From: a virus
Virus record (IMG/VR): IMGVR_UViG_3300018411_000043
Span: 1-41,128 of that record
Length of the DNA: 41,128 nucleotides
Strand: one strand, 5' to 3'
Shown here: positions 24,942 to 31,827 of the stretch, piece after piece
Layout of the letters: each line of letters starts with the position of its first letter
Numbering within the stretch: position 1 is the first letter of the stretch
Notes under the pieces: generated by a model
Database searches by the model: none
The model's input: only the letters and a program-made list of their open reading frames with translations
Told to the model about the DNA's origin: nothing
Made by a program: the position numbers and the translations under genes

Positions 24942-25229
24942 ATGTATAGTTACGCAACTGCCATTCGAGCATTTTTTGATGATCTCGATATAGTTTGTCC
25001 ATTATGGCCAAAAAAACATTTCGAAGCTAGATGTTATGAAGAATGGGCGATAGACGAAATTATAGAAATCCTCGAAAATGATCAAGAATCAGAACCAGTA
25101 CAATTGGTCGAGGAATTCATTAAAAAAATGGATAAATATTCGTGCTATAATGAAAAAACAAGTTTTATGTTTTCTACGGCTAAAGATACAGCTGTATGTG
25201 TTCTTGATTTGTTATTGACTTATTATTAA
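24942..25229 (+). CDS. Conserved hypothetical phage protein
   Basis: 95 residues from ATG 24942, which has AAGAGGTGAT at good distance; in-frame GTG/ATG at 24897-24900 lack a usable site. YATAIRAFFDDL, then WPKKHFEARCYEEWAIDEII and YSCYNEKTSFMFSTAKDTA form a pattern I recognise as a small conserved family in Firmicute phages, function unknown. Soluble, helical, acidic. Confidence 0.65.
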   Translation: MYSYATAIRAFFDDLDIVCPLWPKKHFEARCYEEWAIDEIIEILENDQESEPVQLVEEFIKKMDKYSCYNEKTSFMFSTAKDTAVCVLDLLLTYY

Positions 25230-25231
25230 TA

Positions 25232-25259
25232 CGCAAAAATAACAACCTATATTATGGAA
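25232..25259 (+). promoter_or_regulatory. Repeated promoter-like motif, copy 7
   Basis: CGCA-N6-ACA-N5-TATTATGGAA, starting 3 nt after the preceding stop codon. The leader to the next gene again ends TTTTATAGGAGGG. Confidence 0.75.
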
Positions 25260-25288
25260 AAATAATATATTTTATAGGAGGGTTTATT

Positions 25289-25456
25289 ATGACATACAAA
25301 CAGATTGAAGCTAGTAGGGAGTTACGTCTTTGGATTGGTCAGATTATTGTACCGGTAACATCGGTTGCCGTAACAATGTTAGCCATACCCGAAGTAAGAC
25401 AAAACGTAGCAACAAAATTTGGAAATGTCAAGCACAAATTTAAAAAAGTAAAATAA
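25289..25456 (+). CDS. Small single-pass membrane protein
   Basis: A 55-residue protein with AGGAGGG upstream. An N-terminal polar helix leads into a membrane segment (about 15-33: WIGQIIVPVTSVAVTMLAIP), then a basic tail (KHKFKKVK). A hairpin terminator follows. Function unknown; one of several similar small membrane cassettes. Confidence 0.6.
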   Translation: MTYKQIEASRELRLWIGQIIVPVTSVAVTMLAIPEVRQNVATKFGNVKHKFKKVK

Positions 25457-25470
25457 TTATATTAGGATTG

Positions 25471-25497
25471 GAGTCTTATAAAGACTCTTTTCTTTTT
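25471..25497 (+). terminator. Hairpin terminator
   Basis: GAGTCTT pairs with AAGACTC around ATA, followed by TTTTCTTTTT. The tract runs into the next promoter-like motif. Confidence 0.85.
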
Positions 25498-25498
25498 A

Positions 25499-25526
25499 CG
25501 CGAAAATGACAGGTTATATTATGGAA
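25499..25526 (+). promoter_or_regulatory. Repeated promoter-like motif, copy 8
   Basis: CGCG-N6-ACA-N5-TATTATGGAA, fused to the ribosome binding site GGAAGGAGG of the next gene, as in copy 5. Confidence 0.8.
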
Positions 25527-25539
25527 GGAGGTGTTATAT

Positions 25540-25689
25540 ATGAACCCTGGTTTACTTAAAGCATTAAGTATTGCTGCGACGGCAATTGGAATGGGAGCTG
25601 ATCTCATTTTGAGCATTGTCAAAGACAAAAAAATGGATGCTAAAATTGAACAGAAAGTTTTGGAAGCACTTGCTAAAAGAGGAATCTGA
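25540..25689 (+). CDS. Small amphipathic protein
   Basis: A 49-residue protein: a hydrophobic helix (LLKALSIAATAIGMGADLIL) followed by a charged helix (KDKKMDAKIEQKVLEALAKR). I know this layout from small phage proteins of unknown function. AAGGAGG precedes the ATG, and the stop codon lies in the terminator stem. Confidence 0.6.
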   Translation: MNPGLLKALSIAATAIGMGADLILSIVKDKKMDAKIEQKVLEALAKRGI

Positions 25690-25714
25690 GTCCAACACGG
25701 ACTCTTTTCTTTTT
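25688..25714 (+). terminator. Hairpin terminator overlapping a stop codon
   Basis: GAGTCC pairs with GGACTC around AACAC, followed by TTTTCTTTTTT; the first bases belong to the TGA stop. Confidence 0.85.
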
Positions 25715-25736
25715 TAATTACGAAGGGAGAAAGAAT

Positions 25737-26531
25737 ATGAATAAACTATATTTACAAACAGTTGCTAGAAACGTACGTATGATTGCTGAGAAACGCAGTC
25801 CAGAAATACTTACGGGTATTGGTATTGCTGGTATGATCGGGACGGTTGTAATGGCTGTACGAGCTACACCCAAAGCATGTCAGCTTATTGAAAACGAGAA
25901 ATATGAACGAGCATGTGAAGAGGATATAGACGGAATCATGCGAGATTTAAAACACATTGATTATATCAAATTATCGTGGAGATGCTACTTACCAGCAGCC
26001 ATTACTGGTTGTATTTCGGTAGTATGTTTGATTAGTGGGAGTTCAGTTAATTCAAAGCGTAATGCGGCATTAGCCACGGCGTATACTTTGTCCGAATCGG
26101 CGCTAAAAGAGTACAAAAATAAAGTTGTTGAAACTATCGGAGAAAAGAAAGAGCAAGGGGTCCGTGACGCGATCGCTAAAGACAGACTCGATCGTAACCC
26201 CGTAAAGAGTAAAGAAGTAATTATCACAGGAAAAGGTGAGACTCTGTGTTATGATTCCATTTCTGGTCGATATTTCAAATCTGATATCGACAAGATCAAG
26301 AAAGCAATCAATGAGTTGAATCGTCAAATGTTAGAGGAGATGTATGTTTCACTTAATGATTTCTACTATGCTATAGGATTGTCTAACACTTCAATGGGTG
26401 ATGATTTGGGCTGGAATATCGACCAAGGTCTGCTTGAGTTGGATTTCAGTGCACAACTGATGGAGAATGGAGAACCGTGTCTGGCTATTGATTATCGAAT
26501 TCAGCCGAAACATAAATTCTATAATGCATAA
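25737..26531 (+). CDS. Membrane protein, DUF6353-like (paralogue 1)
   Basis: A 264-residue protein. SPEILTGIGIAGMIGTVVMAVRATPKA (about 21-47) is the first membrane helix, and YLPAAITGCISVVCLISGSS (about 84-103) the second. The hairpin is followed by KRNAALATAYTLSESALKEYKNKVVE, then a soluble C-terminal domain with SLNDFYYAIGL and DDLGWNIDQG. This matches what I recall of DUF6353 proteins, abundant in gut phages and of unknown role. A related gene lies at 28752. GAAGGGAG is the ribosome site. Confidence 0.7.
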   Translation: MNKLYLQTVARNVRMIAEKRSPEILTGIGIAGMIGTVVMAVRATPKACQLIENEKYERACEEDIDGIMRDLKHIDYIKLSWRCYLPAAITGCISVVCLISGSSVNSKRNAALATAYTLSESALKEYKNKVVETIGEKKEQGVRDAIAKDRLDRNPVKSKEVIITGKGETLCYDSISGRYFKSDIDKIKKAINELNRQMLEEMYVSLNDFYYAIGLSNTSMGDDLGWNIDQGLLELDFSAQLMENGEPCLAIDYRIQPKHKFYNA

Positions 26532-26535
26532 AATA

Positions 26536-26563
26536 CGCGAATTTTACAAAGTGTATTATGGAA
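26536..26563 (+). promoter_or_regulatory. Repeated promoter-like motif, copy 9
   Basis: CGCG-N6-ACA-N5-TATTATGGAA, beginning 4 nt after the stop of the DUF6353-like gene. A 40-nt leader follows. Confidence 0.75.
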
Positions 26564-26603
26564 ATAACAACATAATTTTTATATTCGAGAGGAGAAAAAC
26601 ATA

Positions 26604-26867
26604 ATGGAAAACAACGAAGTATTAAACAACGAAGAGGTTATCGAAACAACACAGGAAGTTGTGACTGAATCAGGTAATGGTTCTTTGATTGTGGCAGGGG
26701 TTAGTTTGGGTCTACTTGCAAGCGTAGTGGCTTATAAGTATGCTATCAAACCAATTGTGGCTAAGATTAAGAAGCATAGACAGGATAAGAAAGAACAGAA
26801 TGAATTTTTTGATGATGAAATTGTTGACAGTGAAGCTGTTGAAATTCATGAAGTAAAAAGCGAATAA
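26604..26867 (+). CDS. Small single-pass membrane protein with acidic ends
   Basis: An 87-residue protein with an acidic N-terminus, one membrane helix (about 26-46: GSLIVAGVSLGLLASVVAYK), a basic stretch (KIKKHRQDKK) and an acidic C-terminus. GAGAGGAG is upstream and a strong terminator downstream. Function unknown. Confidence 0.65.
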   Translation: MENNEVLNNEEVIETTQEVVTESGNGSLIVAGVSLGLLASVVAYKYAIKPIVAKIKKHRQDKKEQNEFFDDEIVDSEAVEIHEVKSE

Positions 26868-26882
26868 AAATGTTTATTTCAT

Positions 26883-26921
26883 AGAGAAGAGATCTTTAAT
26901 TAGATCTTTTCTCTTTTTTAT
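26883..26921 (+). terminator. Strong hairpin terminator
   Basis: A 13-bp stem, AGAGAAGAGATCT against AGATCTTTTCTCT with one G-T pair, loop TTAATT, then TTTTTATTTTT. It ends the small-cassette array. Confidence 0.9.
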
Positions 26922-26937
26922 TTTTGGAGGTGGGTAT

Positions 26938-27126
26938 GTGAATCTGTACTTATACGAAGGACCAGTTATGTCTTTTAATAGATGTATCACAAGTAATTGG
27001 AAAGAAACAACTAGAGCCGAGTCTGAAGACAAAGCAAGAAGTAATTTGACATATCGGTTTAAAAAAAGTAATAATTTGTTGAAGGGTTCAAAAATAACTT
27101 TGCCTGGGAAAATAACAGTTTTGTAA
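26938..27126 (+). CDS. Conserved small phage protein
   Basis: 62 residues from GTG 26938 with TTTGGAGG at 7 nt. MNLYLYEGPVMSF, SNWKETTRAESEDKARSNLT and YRFKK form a conserved pattern known to me from Firmicute phage early regions. It is probably a soluble nucleic-acid-region or regulatory protein, but the function is unknown. The overlapping ATG at 26936 is out of frame. Confidence 0.65.
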   Translation: MNLYLYEGPVMSFNRCITSNWKETTRAESEDKARSNLTYRFKKSNNLLKGSKITLPGKITVL

Positions 27127-27141
27127 TGAAAGGGGAATATC

Positions 27142-27744
27142 ATGGAAGATTATAAATCAAACTCCCATAGATCAAAAGAGGGTGCTATTGAAAAAAAAGT
27201 TGAAAAGGCTATTAGTGGTACGGCCCGAGTTAAAAAGAAAAACGAGATGCGTAAATTCACTGATGTATTCATATCCGAAGATGTCGGAAATGTTAAATCG
27301 TATGTTTTGATGGAGGTCCTTGTACCAGCTGTAAAAAAAGCTATATCCGATATTATCATTAATGGTATCGATATGGTTTTATATGGCGAGGCAGGTCACA
27401 CGCGAAGAGGTACAACAGCGTCTAAAATTTCTTATCGTAGCTATTACGATGGTAAAAACAATACAAGACAAGAACGAAATCCACCAAGAAATCGGTCCGG
27501 ATATGACTATGACGACGTTATTATCGACAATCGTGGTGAAGCCGAAGATGTCTTATCCCGAATGGACGAACTTATTGATCAATATCAGGTTGTAAGCGTT
27601 GCTGATTTTTATGATTTAGTGGACGTTAAAAGTAATTATACCGATAATAAATATGGATGGACCGATATTGGTAATGCTCGTGTAGAACGCGTTAGTGGTG
27701 GTGGATACATGATAAAGCTACCAAGAGCTGTACCATTAAATTAA
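27142..27744 (+). CDS. Conserved hypothetical phage protein
   Basis: A 200-residue protein with a basic start (KSNSHRSKEGAIEKKVEKA), a hydrophobic helix (LMEVLVPAVKKAISDIIING, about 58-77) and ISYRSYYDG. It ends in a domain containing RGEAEDVLSRMDELIDQY and DNKYGWTDIGNARV. I recognise it as a widespread family in Lachnospiraceae phages but know no function. AAAGGGG precedes the ATG. Confidence 0.65.
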   Translation: MEDYKSNSHRSKEGAIEKKVEKAISGTARVKKKNEMRKFTDVFISEDVGNVKSYVLMEVLVPAVKKAISDIIINGIDMVLYGEAGHTRRGTTASKISYRSYYDGKNNTRQERNPPRNRSGYDYDDVIIDNRGEAEDVLSRMDELIDQYQVVSVADFYDLVDVKSNYTDNKYGWTDIGNARVERVSGGGYMIKLPRAVPLN

Positions 27745-27756
27745 GGGGGTCATGTT

Positions 27757-28191
27757 TTGGATAAAAAAGAGATTTTGATATATGATACTAATGGTGTTTG
27801 TATTGGGCTGTATCCTGTAGAAAAGGTTATATATAAACAATACCCAGTTATTGTTTATGGAGATGTTGTTATCTTTGATAACGACCCTCCGGTGTTTGTA
27901 TTATTTTTAGCCGACGTTGAATATGGTATGGTAATACCAAAAGACATCGCCAATAACTTTATAGGACATATCAATGTTGTAATACAAAACGAACTTAAAG
28001 CAGTCATTAACAACAAATACGGAATTAACGCCATAGATGGTGTCGACTTAGATAGCGGACCAGCTGCGTCTGTTAAATTAGCACGAGAATATGTTTCTCG
28101 TTTTGCAAAAGCTAATAACATGTCAATCGAAGATGCAAAAAAACAAGCTATATGTAAAGAATGCTTTAAAAGTTACGAGGAGGAGAAATAA
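27757..28191 (+). CDS. Hypothetical protein
   Basis: 144 residues from TTG 27757 behind AAGGGGG. The N-terminal half looks beta-rich (EILIYDTNGVCIGLYPVEK, then VFVLFLADVEYGMVIPKD) and the C-terminal half helical with two Cys (ICKEC). Its last base overlaps the next start (TAATG), so it is coupled to the kinase gene. Not recognised. Confidence 0.55.
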   Translation: MDKKEILIYDTNGVCIGLYPVEKVIYKQYPVIVYGDVVIFDNDPPVFVLFLADVEYGMVIPKDIANNFIGHINVVIQNELKAVINNKYGINAIDGVDLDSGPAASVKLAREYVSRFAKANNMSIEDAKKQAICKECFKSYEEEK

Positions 28192-28748
28192 TGAACAGTC
28201 TTTTGATATTGATTGGGGAGTCGGGTTCGGGCAAGACTACGGTGGCTGAAAAACTAATGTCTGATTATGGTTTTAAAATGATAGATTCATATACAACCAG
28301 ACCAATGCGAGAACCTAATGAAACGGGGCATACGTTTGTATCTGATTCAGAATTCGACGCATTAGAAAAAGTTGTCGGATTTACAAATTATCATGGTTAT
28401 CGTTACTGCGCTACAGAACCCATGGTCGATGATGGTGATATATACGTCCTTGATCCATCTGGAGTGGAGTTTTTTAAAAATAATTATCATGGTACTAAAA
28501 ACCCGATATTTGTAAAGTTGGAAGTAAGCGATCTTAACCGTTACTTGAGAATGATAAATCGAGGTGATACCCACGAGGATGCCATGTCAAGAATCGAATA
28601 TGATCGCATCGCTTTTTTTGATCTTGATTACGATATGAAAATCAACAACAATGACATCAATCGTTGCGTTAATATTTTAAGTTTACTATTGAATGATTTT
28701 TTCAATGACACAATCAATGCGACTTTAAAAACAGAAAAAGGAGAATGA
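28191..28748 (+). CDS. Guanylate kinase-like nucleoside monophosphate kinase
   Basis: A 185-residue protein of the guanylate kinase fold. The P-loop is GESGSGKTT at residues 8-16. The GMP-binding signature SYTTRPMREPNETGHTF is at about 33-49, and a further nucleotide-site segment is YRYCATEP. It likely phosphorylates (d)GMP to support phage DNA synthesis. It starts with AGGAGGAG and lies between early genes of unknown function. Confidence 0.85.
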   Translation: MNSLLILIGESGSGKTTVAEKLMSDYGFKMIDSYTTRPMREPNETGHTFVSDSEFDALEKVVGFTNYHGYRYCATEPMVDDGDIYVLDPSGVEFFKNNYHGTKNPIFVKLEVSDLNRYLRMINRGDTHEDAMSRIEYDRIAFFDLDYDMKINNNDINRCVNILSLLLNDFFNDTINATLKTEKGE

Positions 28749-28751
28749 ATT

Positions 28752-29687
28752 ATGAAAAAAGTAGAAATCGTTAATACCGTAGTAAAGAATTTCAACAGAG
28801 GTAAATTTCAGATGGTTAAACACAGTCCTGAAATTCTTGTAATTTCTGGCATTGTTGGTGCTGTGGCAGCCGCCGTTGTGGCTTGCAAGGCGACAACAAA
28901 ACTTGGGGATATTTTGGATGACACGAAAGAACAGCTTGATGTAATCCATGATTTTTTAGCAGACGAGGAACGCTGCGAAAAGAATGGGTATACACAAGAA
29001 GATTCTAAGAAAGATACGATCATTATTTATACAAAGGCCAGCGTTGCGATTGCGAAACTTTATGCTCCAGCAGTAATTATTGGAGGTTTATCGATCGCCG
29101 GCATTCTAGCATCAAACAACATTCTGCGCAAAAGAAACGTTGCTCTTGCGGCTGCTTATGCAACTATCGATAAAGGTTTCAAAGAATATCGTAACCGTGT
29201 AGTTGAGCGATTCGGTAAAGAGGTCGACCACGAACTAAAATATAACATCAAAGCCAAAAAGTTCGACGAAACAGTCGTTGATGATAATGGTAAAGAGAAA
29301 ACATCAGCCAAAACTGTAAAAGTTTCTGAAGGTATTACTAATGGTAGTGATTATGCGAGATTGTTCTGTAAAGAAACAACTTTAGCTTGGGACGAAAATC
29401 ATGATTACAACATGCTATTTTTGAAAGGACAGCAGAAATATGCAAACGACAGACTTGTTCATACTGGACATTTATTTTTGAATGACGTATATAAAGAATT
29501 AGGATTAGCAACAACTAAAGCTGGTCAAATCGTTGGTTGGACTTATGATGAGAAGAACCCTACTGGCGATAACTTTGTAGATTTCGGTCTGTTCGAAGAA
29601 AATTTTGAAGTGGTAAATGGGTATAACAAAGGCATTTTATTAGATTTCAACGTTGATGGTCCCATTTTAAATACAATGACCGATTGA
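28752..29687 (+). CDS. Membrane protein, DUF6353-like (paralogue 2)
   Basis: A 311-residue protein with HSPEILVISGIVGAVAAAVVAC (membrane helix 1, about 24-45), a second helix (LYAPAVIIGGLSIAGILASN, about 104-123), then KRNVALAAAYATIDKGFKEYRNRVVE. The soluble C-terminal domain has HLFLNDVYKELGL, GQIVGWTYDEKNP and GDNFVDFG. It is the larger relative of the protein at 25737, with an extra segment before the second helix. The open frame continues after the TGA with a well-composed 23-codon extension (see 29688). Confidence 0.75.
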   Translation: MKKVEIVNTVVKNFNRGKFQMVKHSPEILVISGIVGAVAAAVVACKATTKLGDILDDTKEQLDVIHDFLADEERCEKNGYTQEDSKKDTIIIYTKASVAIAKLYAPAVIIGGLSIAGILASNNILRKRNVALAAAYATIDKGFKEYRNRVVERFGKEVDHELKYNIKAKKFDETVVDDNGKEKTSAKTVKVSEGITNGSDYARLFCKETTLAWDENHDYNMLFLKGQQKYANDRLVHTGHLFLNDVYKELGLATTKAGQIVGWTYDEKNPTGDNFVDFGLFEENFEVVNGYNKGILLDFNVDGPILNTMTD

Positions 29688-29759
29688 ATAGATTTTCAGA
29701 TTCCAGGATACGGAAACCCGTATAAGTATATGGACGATTTCCCTTGGATTTATTGTTAA
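29688..29759 (+). other. Possible coding extension behind a TGA stop
   Basis: In the same frame as the DUF6353-like gene, the 23 codons after its TGA read like protein (contains IPGYGNPYKYMDDFPWIYC) up to TAA at 29757. No good start codon or ribosome site serves it separately; the only ATG is late (29730). It could be a C-terminal tail lost by a stop mutation, a readthrough product, or chance. Confidence 0.35.
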
Positions 29760-29768
29760 GTCCAAGGG
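29741..29768 (+). promoter_or_regulatory. Perfect hairpin without T-tract
   Basis: CCCTTGGA and TCCAAGGG form a perfect 8-bp stem with a 12-nt loop between the DUF6353-like and SleB-like genes. ATTATATTCG follows, so it is not a normal intrinsic terminator. RNA processing, transcript stabilisation or a protein-binding dyad are options. Confidence 0.4.
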
Positions 29769-29789
29769 ATTATATTCGAGGGGGATTTT

Positions 29790-30398
29790 ATGTATAAAAA
29801 ACAAAAGGGGAAGTTTAGGTCAATAGTAGCTATGGTAATGTCGTTGATTCTCATATTGTCTCCATGTACAATATGGCATGTTAACAAAATCGAATCTACC
29901 ATTAAAACTTTTGATGGGGTCGATGATTGCTTAAATGACACACTTGTTGTCCCTAAACATTCGTTCGACAAAGATATTTACAAAGATTTAGAAATTGACG
30001 AAACAACAACAGTTTTCAAAGAAGTTGCGGATGAATCATTAGAAACTGGATATCGTTTATCTGATTCAGACATTGATTTAATCGCATTAATAACCATGGC
30101 TGAAGCGGAAGGTGAATGTGAAGATGGACAGCGATTGGTTATAGATGTCATACTCAATCGTTTAGAGTTCGACTGTTTTTCAAATAATGTATACGATATT
30201 ATATATAGTCCGAAACAATTTACAAGCACCGTGAACGGTAGAACCGATCGTTGTTATGTCAAAGAAGAAATACGACAATTAGTAATTGAAGAATTGCAGT
30301 TACAAATGAATTACGACGTTGTATATTTCAGAACAGGTCATTATGGATGTGGAACACCAGCATTTAAAGTTGGTAATCACTATTTTTCAATGCTATAA
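29790..30398 (+). CDS. SleB-type cell wall hydrolase with membrane anchor
   Basis: A 202-residue protein. Residues about 10-30 form a signal anchor (VAMVMSLILILSPCTIWHV). Residues about 91-202 match Hydrolase_2/SleB: ALITMAEAEGE with candidate catalytic Glu near 105, then VIDVILNRLE, the SPKQFTS block, and the C-terminal VGNHYFS. SleB enzymes are muralytic. Lying among early genes with its own membrane anchor, it could remodel the wall locally, or act in lysis or superinfection exclusion. Ribosome site GAGGGGG. Confidence 0.8.
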   Translation: MYKKQKGKFRSIVAMVMSLILILSPCTIWHVNKIESTIKTFDGVDDCLNDTLVVPKHSFDKDIYKDLEIDETTTVFKEVADESLETGYRLSDSDIDLIALITMAEAEGECEDGQRLVIDVILNRLEFDCFSNNVYDIIYSPKQFTSTVNGRTDRCYVKEEIRQLVIEELQLQMNYDVVYFRTGHYGCGTPAFKVGNHYFSML

Positions 30399-30415
30399 TC
30401 GAAAGGGGTAAAAAC

Positions 30416-31039
30416 ATGAAAGTATACGCATTAACGTTTATTATAGGCGCTGCCATTGGTTCGAGTGTAACTTGGTATTACACAAAGACTAAATACGAAC
30501 AGTTGGCTGCAGAAGAAATCGAATCTGTTAAAGAAGTGTTTTCGAGAAGAAATTCAGCTTCTAATGAATGTTGTGAAAATGGAAACACTATTGTTCGTGG
30601 ATTACGAACAGGTGTTGGTGTAGTTGACGATGTTGGACCAAAGAGATCCAATATGAAACAAGAATCACCTAGAATTGAGAGAACAGATTATACAAAATAT
30701 TCTGTAAAAAAAACAGTTGTCGTTGATAAAGAAAAAGAGGAGGATGAAATCATGGAAAAACCCTATGTAATCTCTCCCGAAGAATTTGGAGAGAATGAGG
30801 AATACACTAAAATTGGTTTAAAGTTCTTTACCGATAGAGTATTAACTGATGACAATGATGAAAAAATCACAGATATTGAAAATACTGTTGGATTAGACGC
30901 TGTTGATCATTTCGGAGAGTACGAGGACGATTCGGTGTTTGTTAGAAATAATCGACTTAAAGTCGATTACGAAATTCTGTTAGACTTGAGAAATTATTCG
31001 GACGTGGTGAATATCAGACCACATCAAATGGAGGATTAA
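30416..31039 (+). CDS. Membrane-anchored protein with conserved acidic C-terminal domain
   Basis: A 207-residue protein: one N-terminal membrane helix (about 4-20), a basic Arg-rich linker (about 40-110), then from Met113 a domain with EKPYVISPEEFGE, TDRVLTDDNDE and DHFGEYEDDSVFVRNNRL. That domain occurs as a separate small protein in many Firmicute phages (function unknown). An internal Shine-Dalgarno precedes Met113, so the domain may also be made alone. Here it appears to have been fused to a membrane anchor. Confidence 0.65.
   Translation: MKVYALTFIIGAAIGSSVTWYYTKTKYEQLAAEEIESVKEVFSRRNSASNECCENGNTIVRGLRTGVGVVDDVGPKRSNMKQESPRIERTDYTKYSVKKTVVVDKEKEEDEIMEKPYVISPEEFGENEEYTKIGLKFFTDRVLTDDNDEKITDIENTVGLDAVDHFGEYEDDSVFVRNNRLKVDYEILLDLRNYSDVVNIRPHQMED
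30736..30754 (+). promoter_or_regulatory. Internal ribosome binding site and ATG at a domain junction
   Basis: AGAGGAGG at 30736-30743 lies 8 nt before an in-frame ATG (30752-30754, codon 113), exactly where the conserved C-terminal domain begins. The product would be a soluble protein of 95 residues. Confidence 0.6.
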
Positions 31040-31043
31040 TAAA

Positions 31044-31601
31044 TTGAGCAAAGACGAGCTAAATAATGAATATTTTGAATGGATGTATGAGCTCGTATAC
31101 GATAAATCAAGATCCAGAGGTCTATCTTATCGAAAACTACTGTTTGCGCTGCATACTATGGAATTCACATATTCCATAGGTCTTGATGGTAATCGATGTG
31201 AAGATGGGATAGATCTCAGATATAAATTCGGATATGAGCACTCTTATAACGAGGACATCATAACCAGATATTTGGCCGATACACCATGTAGTATATTAGA
31301 AATGATGATCGCGTTAACCATTCGTTGTGAGGGGAATATAATGCAGGATTCTGAAATTGGTGATCGAACAAGTTATTGGTTTTGGACAATGATCGACAAT
31401 CTCGGTGTCGGTATGATGTCCGATTTAAAATTTGATAAGGATTATGTCACATTGGTTCTCAATAATTTCTTAAATCGAGATTACGGATACCACGGTGAAG
31501 GTGGTCTATTTACAGTCTCAAAGCCGAGACGAGACATGCGTAACGTTGAAATTTGGTATCAGATGTGTTGGTATTTGGAAGAGTATTTAGAGGAGGTATA
31601 A
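31044..31601 (+). CDS. Conserved hypothetical phage protein
   Basis: 185 residues starting at TTG behind ATGGAGGA. Landmarks: YFEWMYELV, SYRKLLFALHTMEFTYSIGL, DGNRCEDGIDLRYKFGYE, and NVEIWYQMCWYLEEYL at the end. This is a common soluble protein next to replication genes of Firmicute phages; I know no function. It is rich in aromatic and acidic residues. Confidence 0.65.
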   Translation: MSKDELNNEYFEWMYELVYDKSRSRGLSYRKLLFALHTMEFTYSIGLDGNRCEDGIDLRYKFGYEHSYNEDIITRYLADTPCSILEMMIALTIRCEGNIMQDSEIGDRTSYWFWTMIDNLGVGMMSDLKFDKDYVTLVLNNFLNRDYGYHGEGGLFTVSKPRRDMRNVEIWYQMCWYLEEYLEEV

Positions 31602-31605
31602 TATA

Positions 31606-31821
31606 TTGACACCAAAATCAGTATACGATTGGTTTGCTTTGTGTTTCCCACACTATGTCAAACACGTGGAATCATGGAAACCAAATCCGCATGAAAAAAA
31701 TAGTGTGGTGATAAAACAGACGAATGGTTCGCAATTTGTATTTTCTTACAAATCTAAATTTGATTGGCGTTTTGAAACCTTGAAAAGCTACACTAAGAAT
31801 TTGAAGTGTAAAGGAGACTAA
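31606..31821 (+). CDS. Conserved small phage protein
   Basis: 71 residues from TTG with AGAGGAGGT upstream. TPKSVYDWFALCFPHYVKHVE, then FVFSYKSKFDWRFETLKSY, is a recognisable small family located before replication genes. Function unknown. It is 6 bp from the start of the giant replication gene. Confidence 0.6.
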   Translation: MTPKSVYDWFALCFPHYVKHVESWKPNPHEKNSVVIKQTNGSQFVFSYKSKFDWRFETLKSYTKNLKCKGD

Positions 31822-31827
31822 CTAAAG

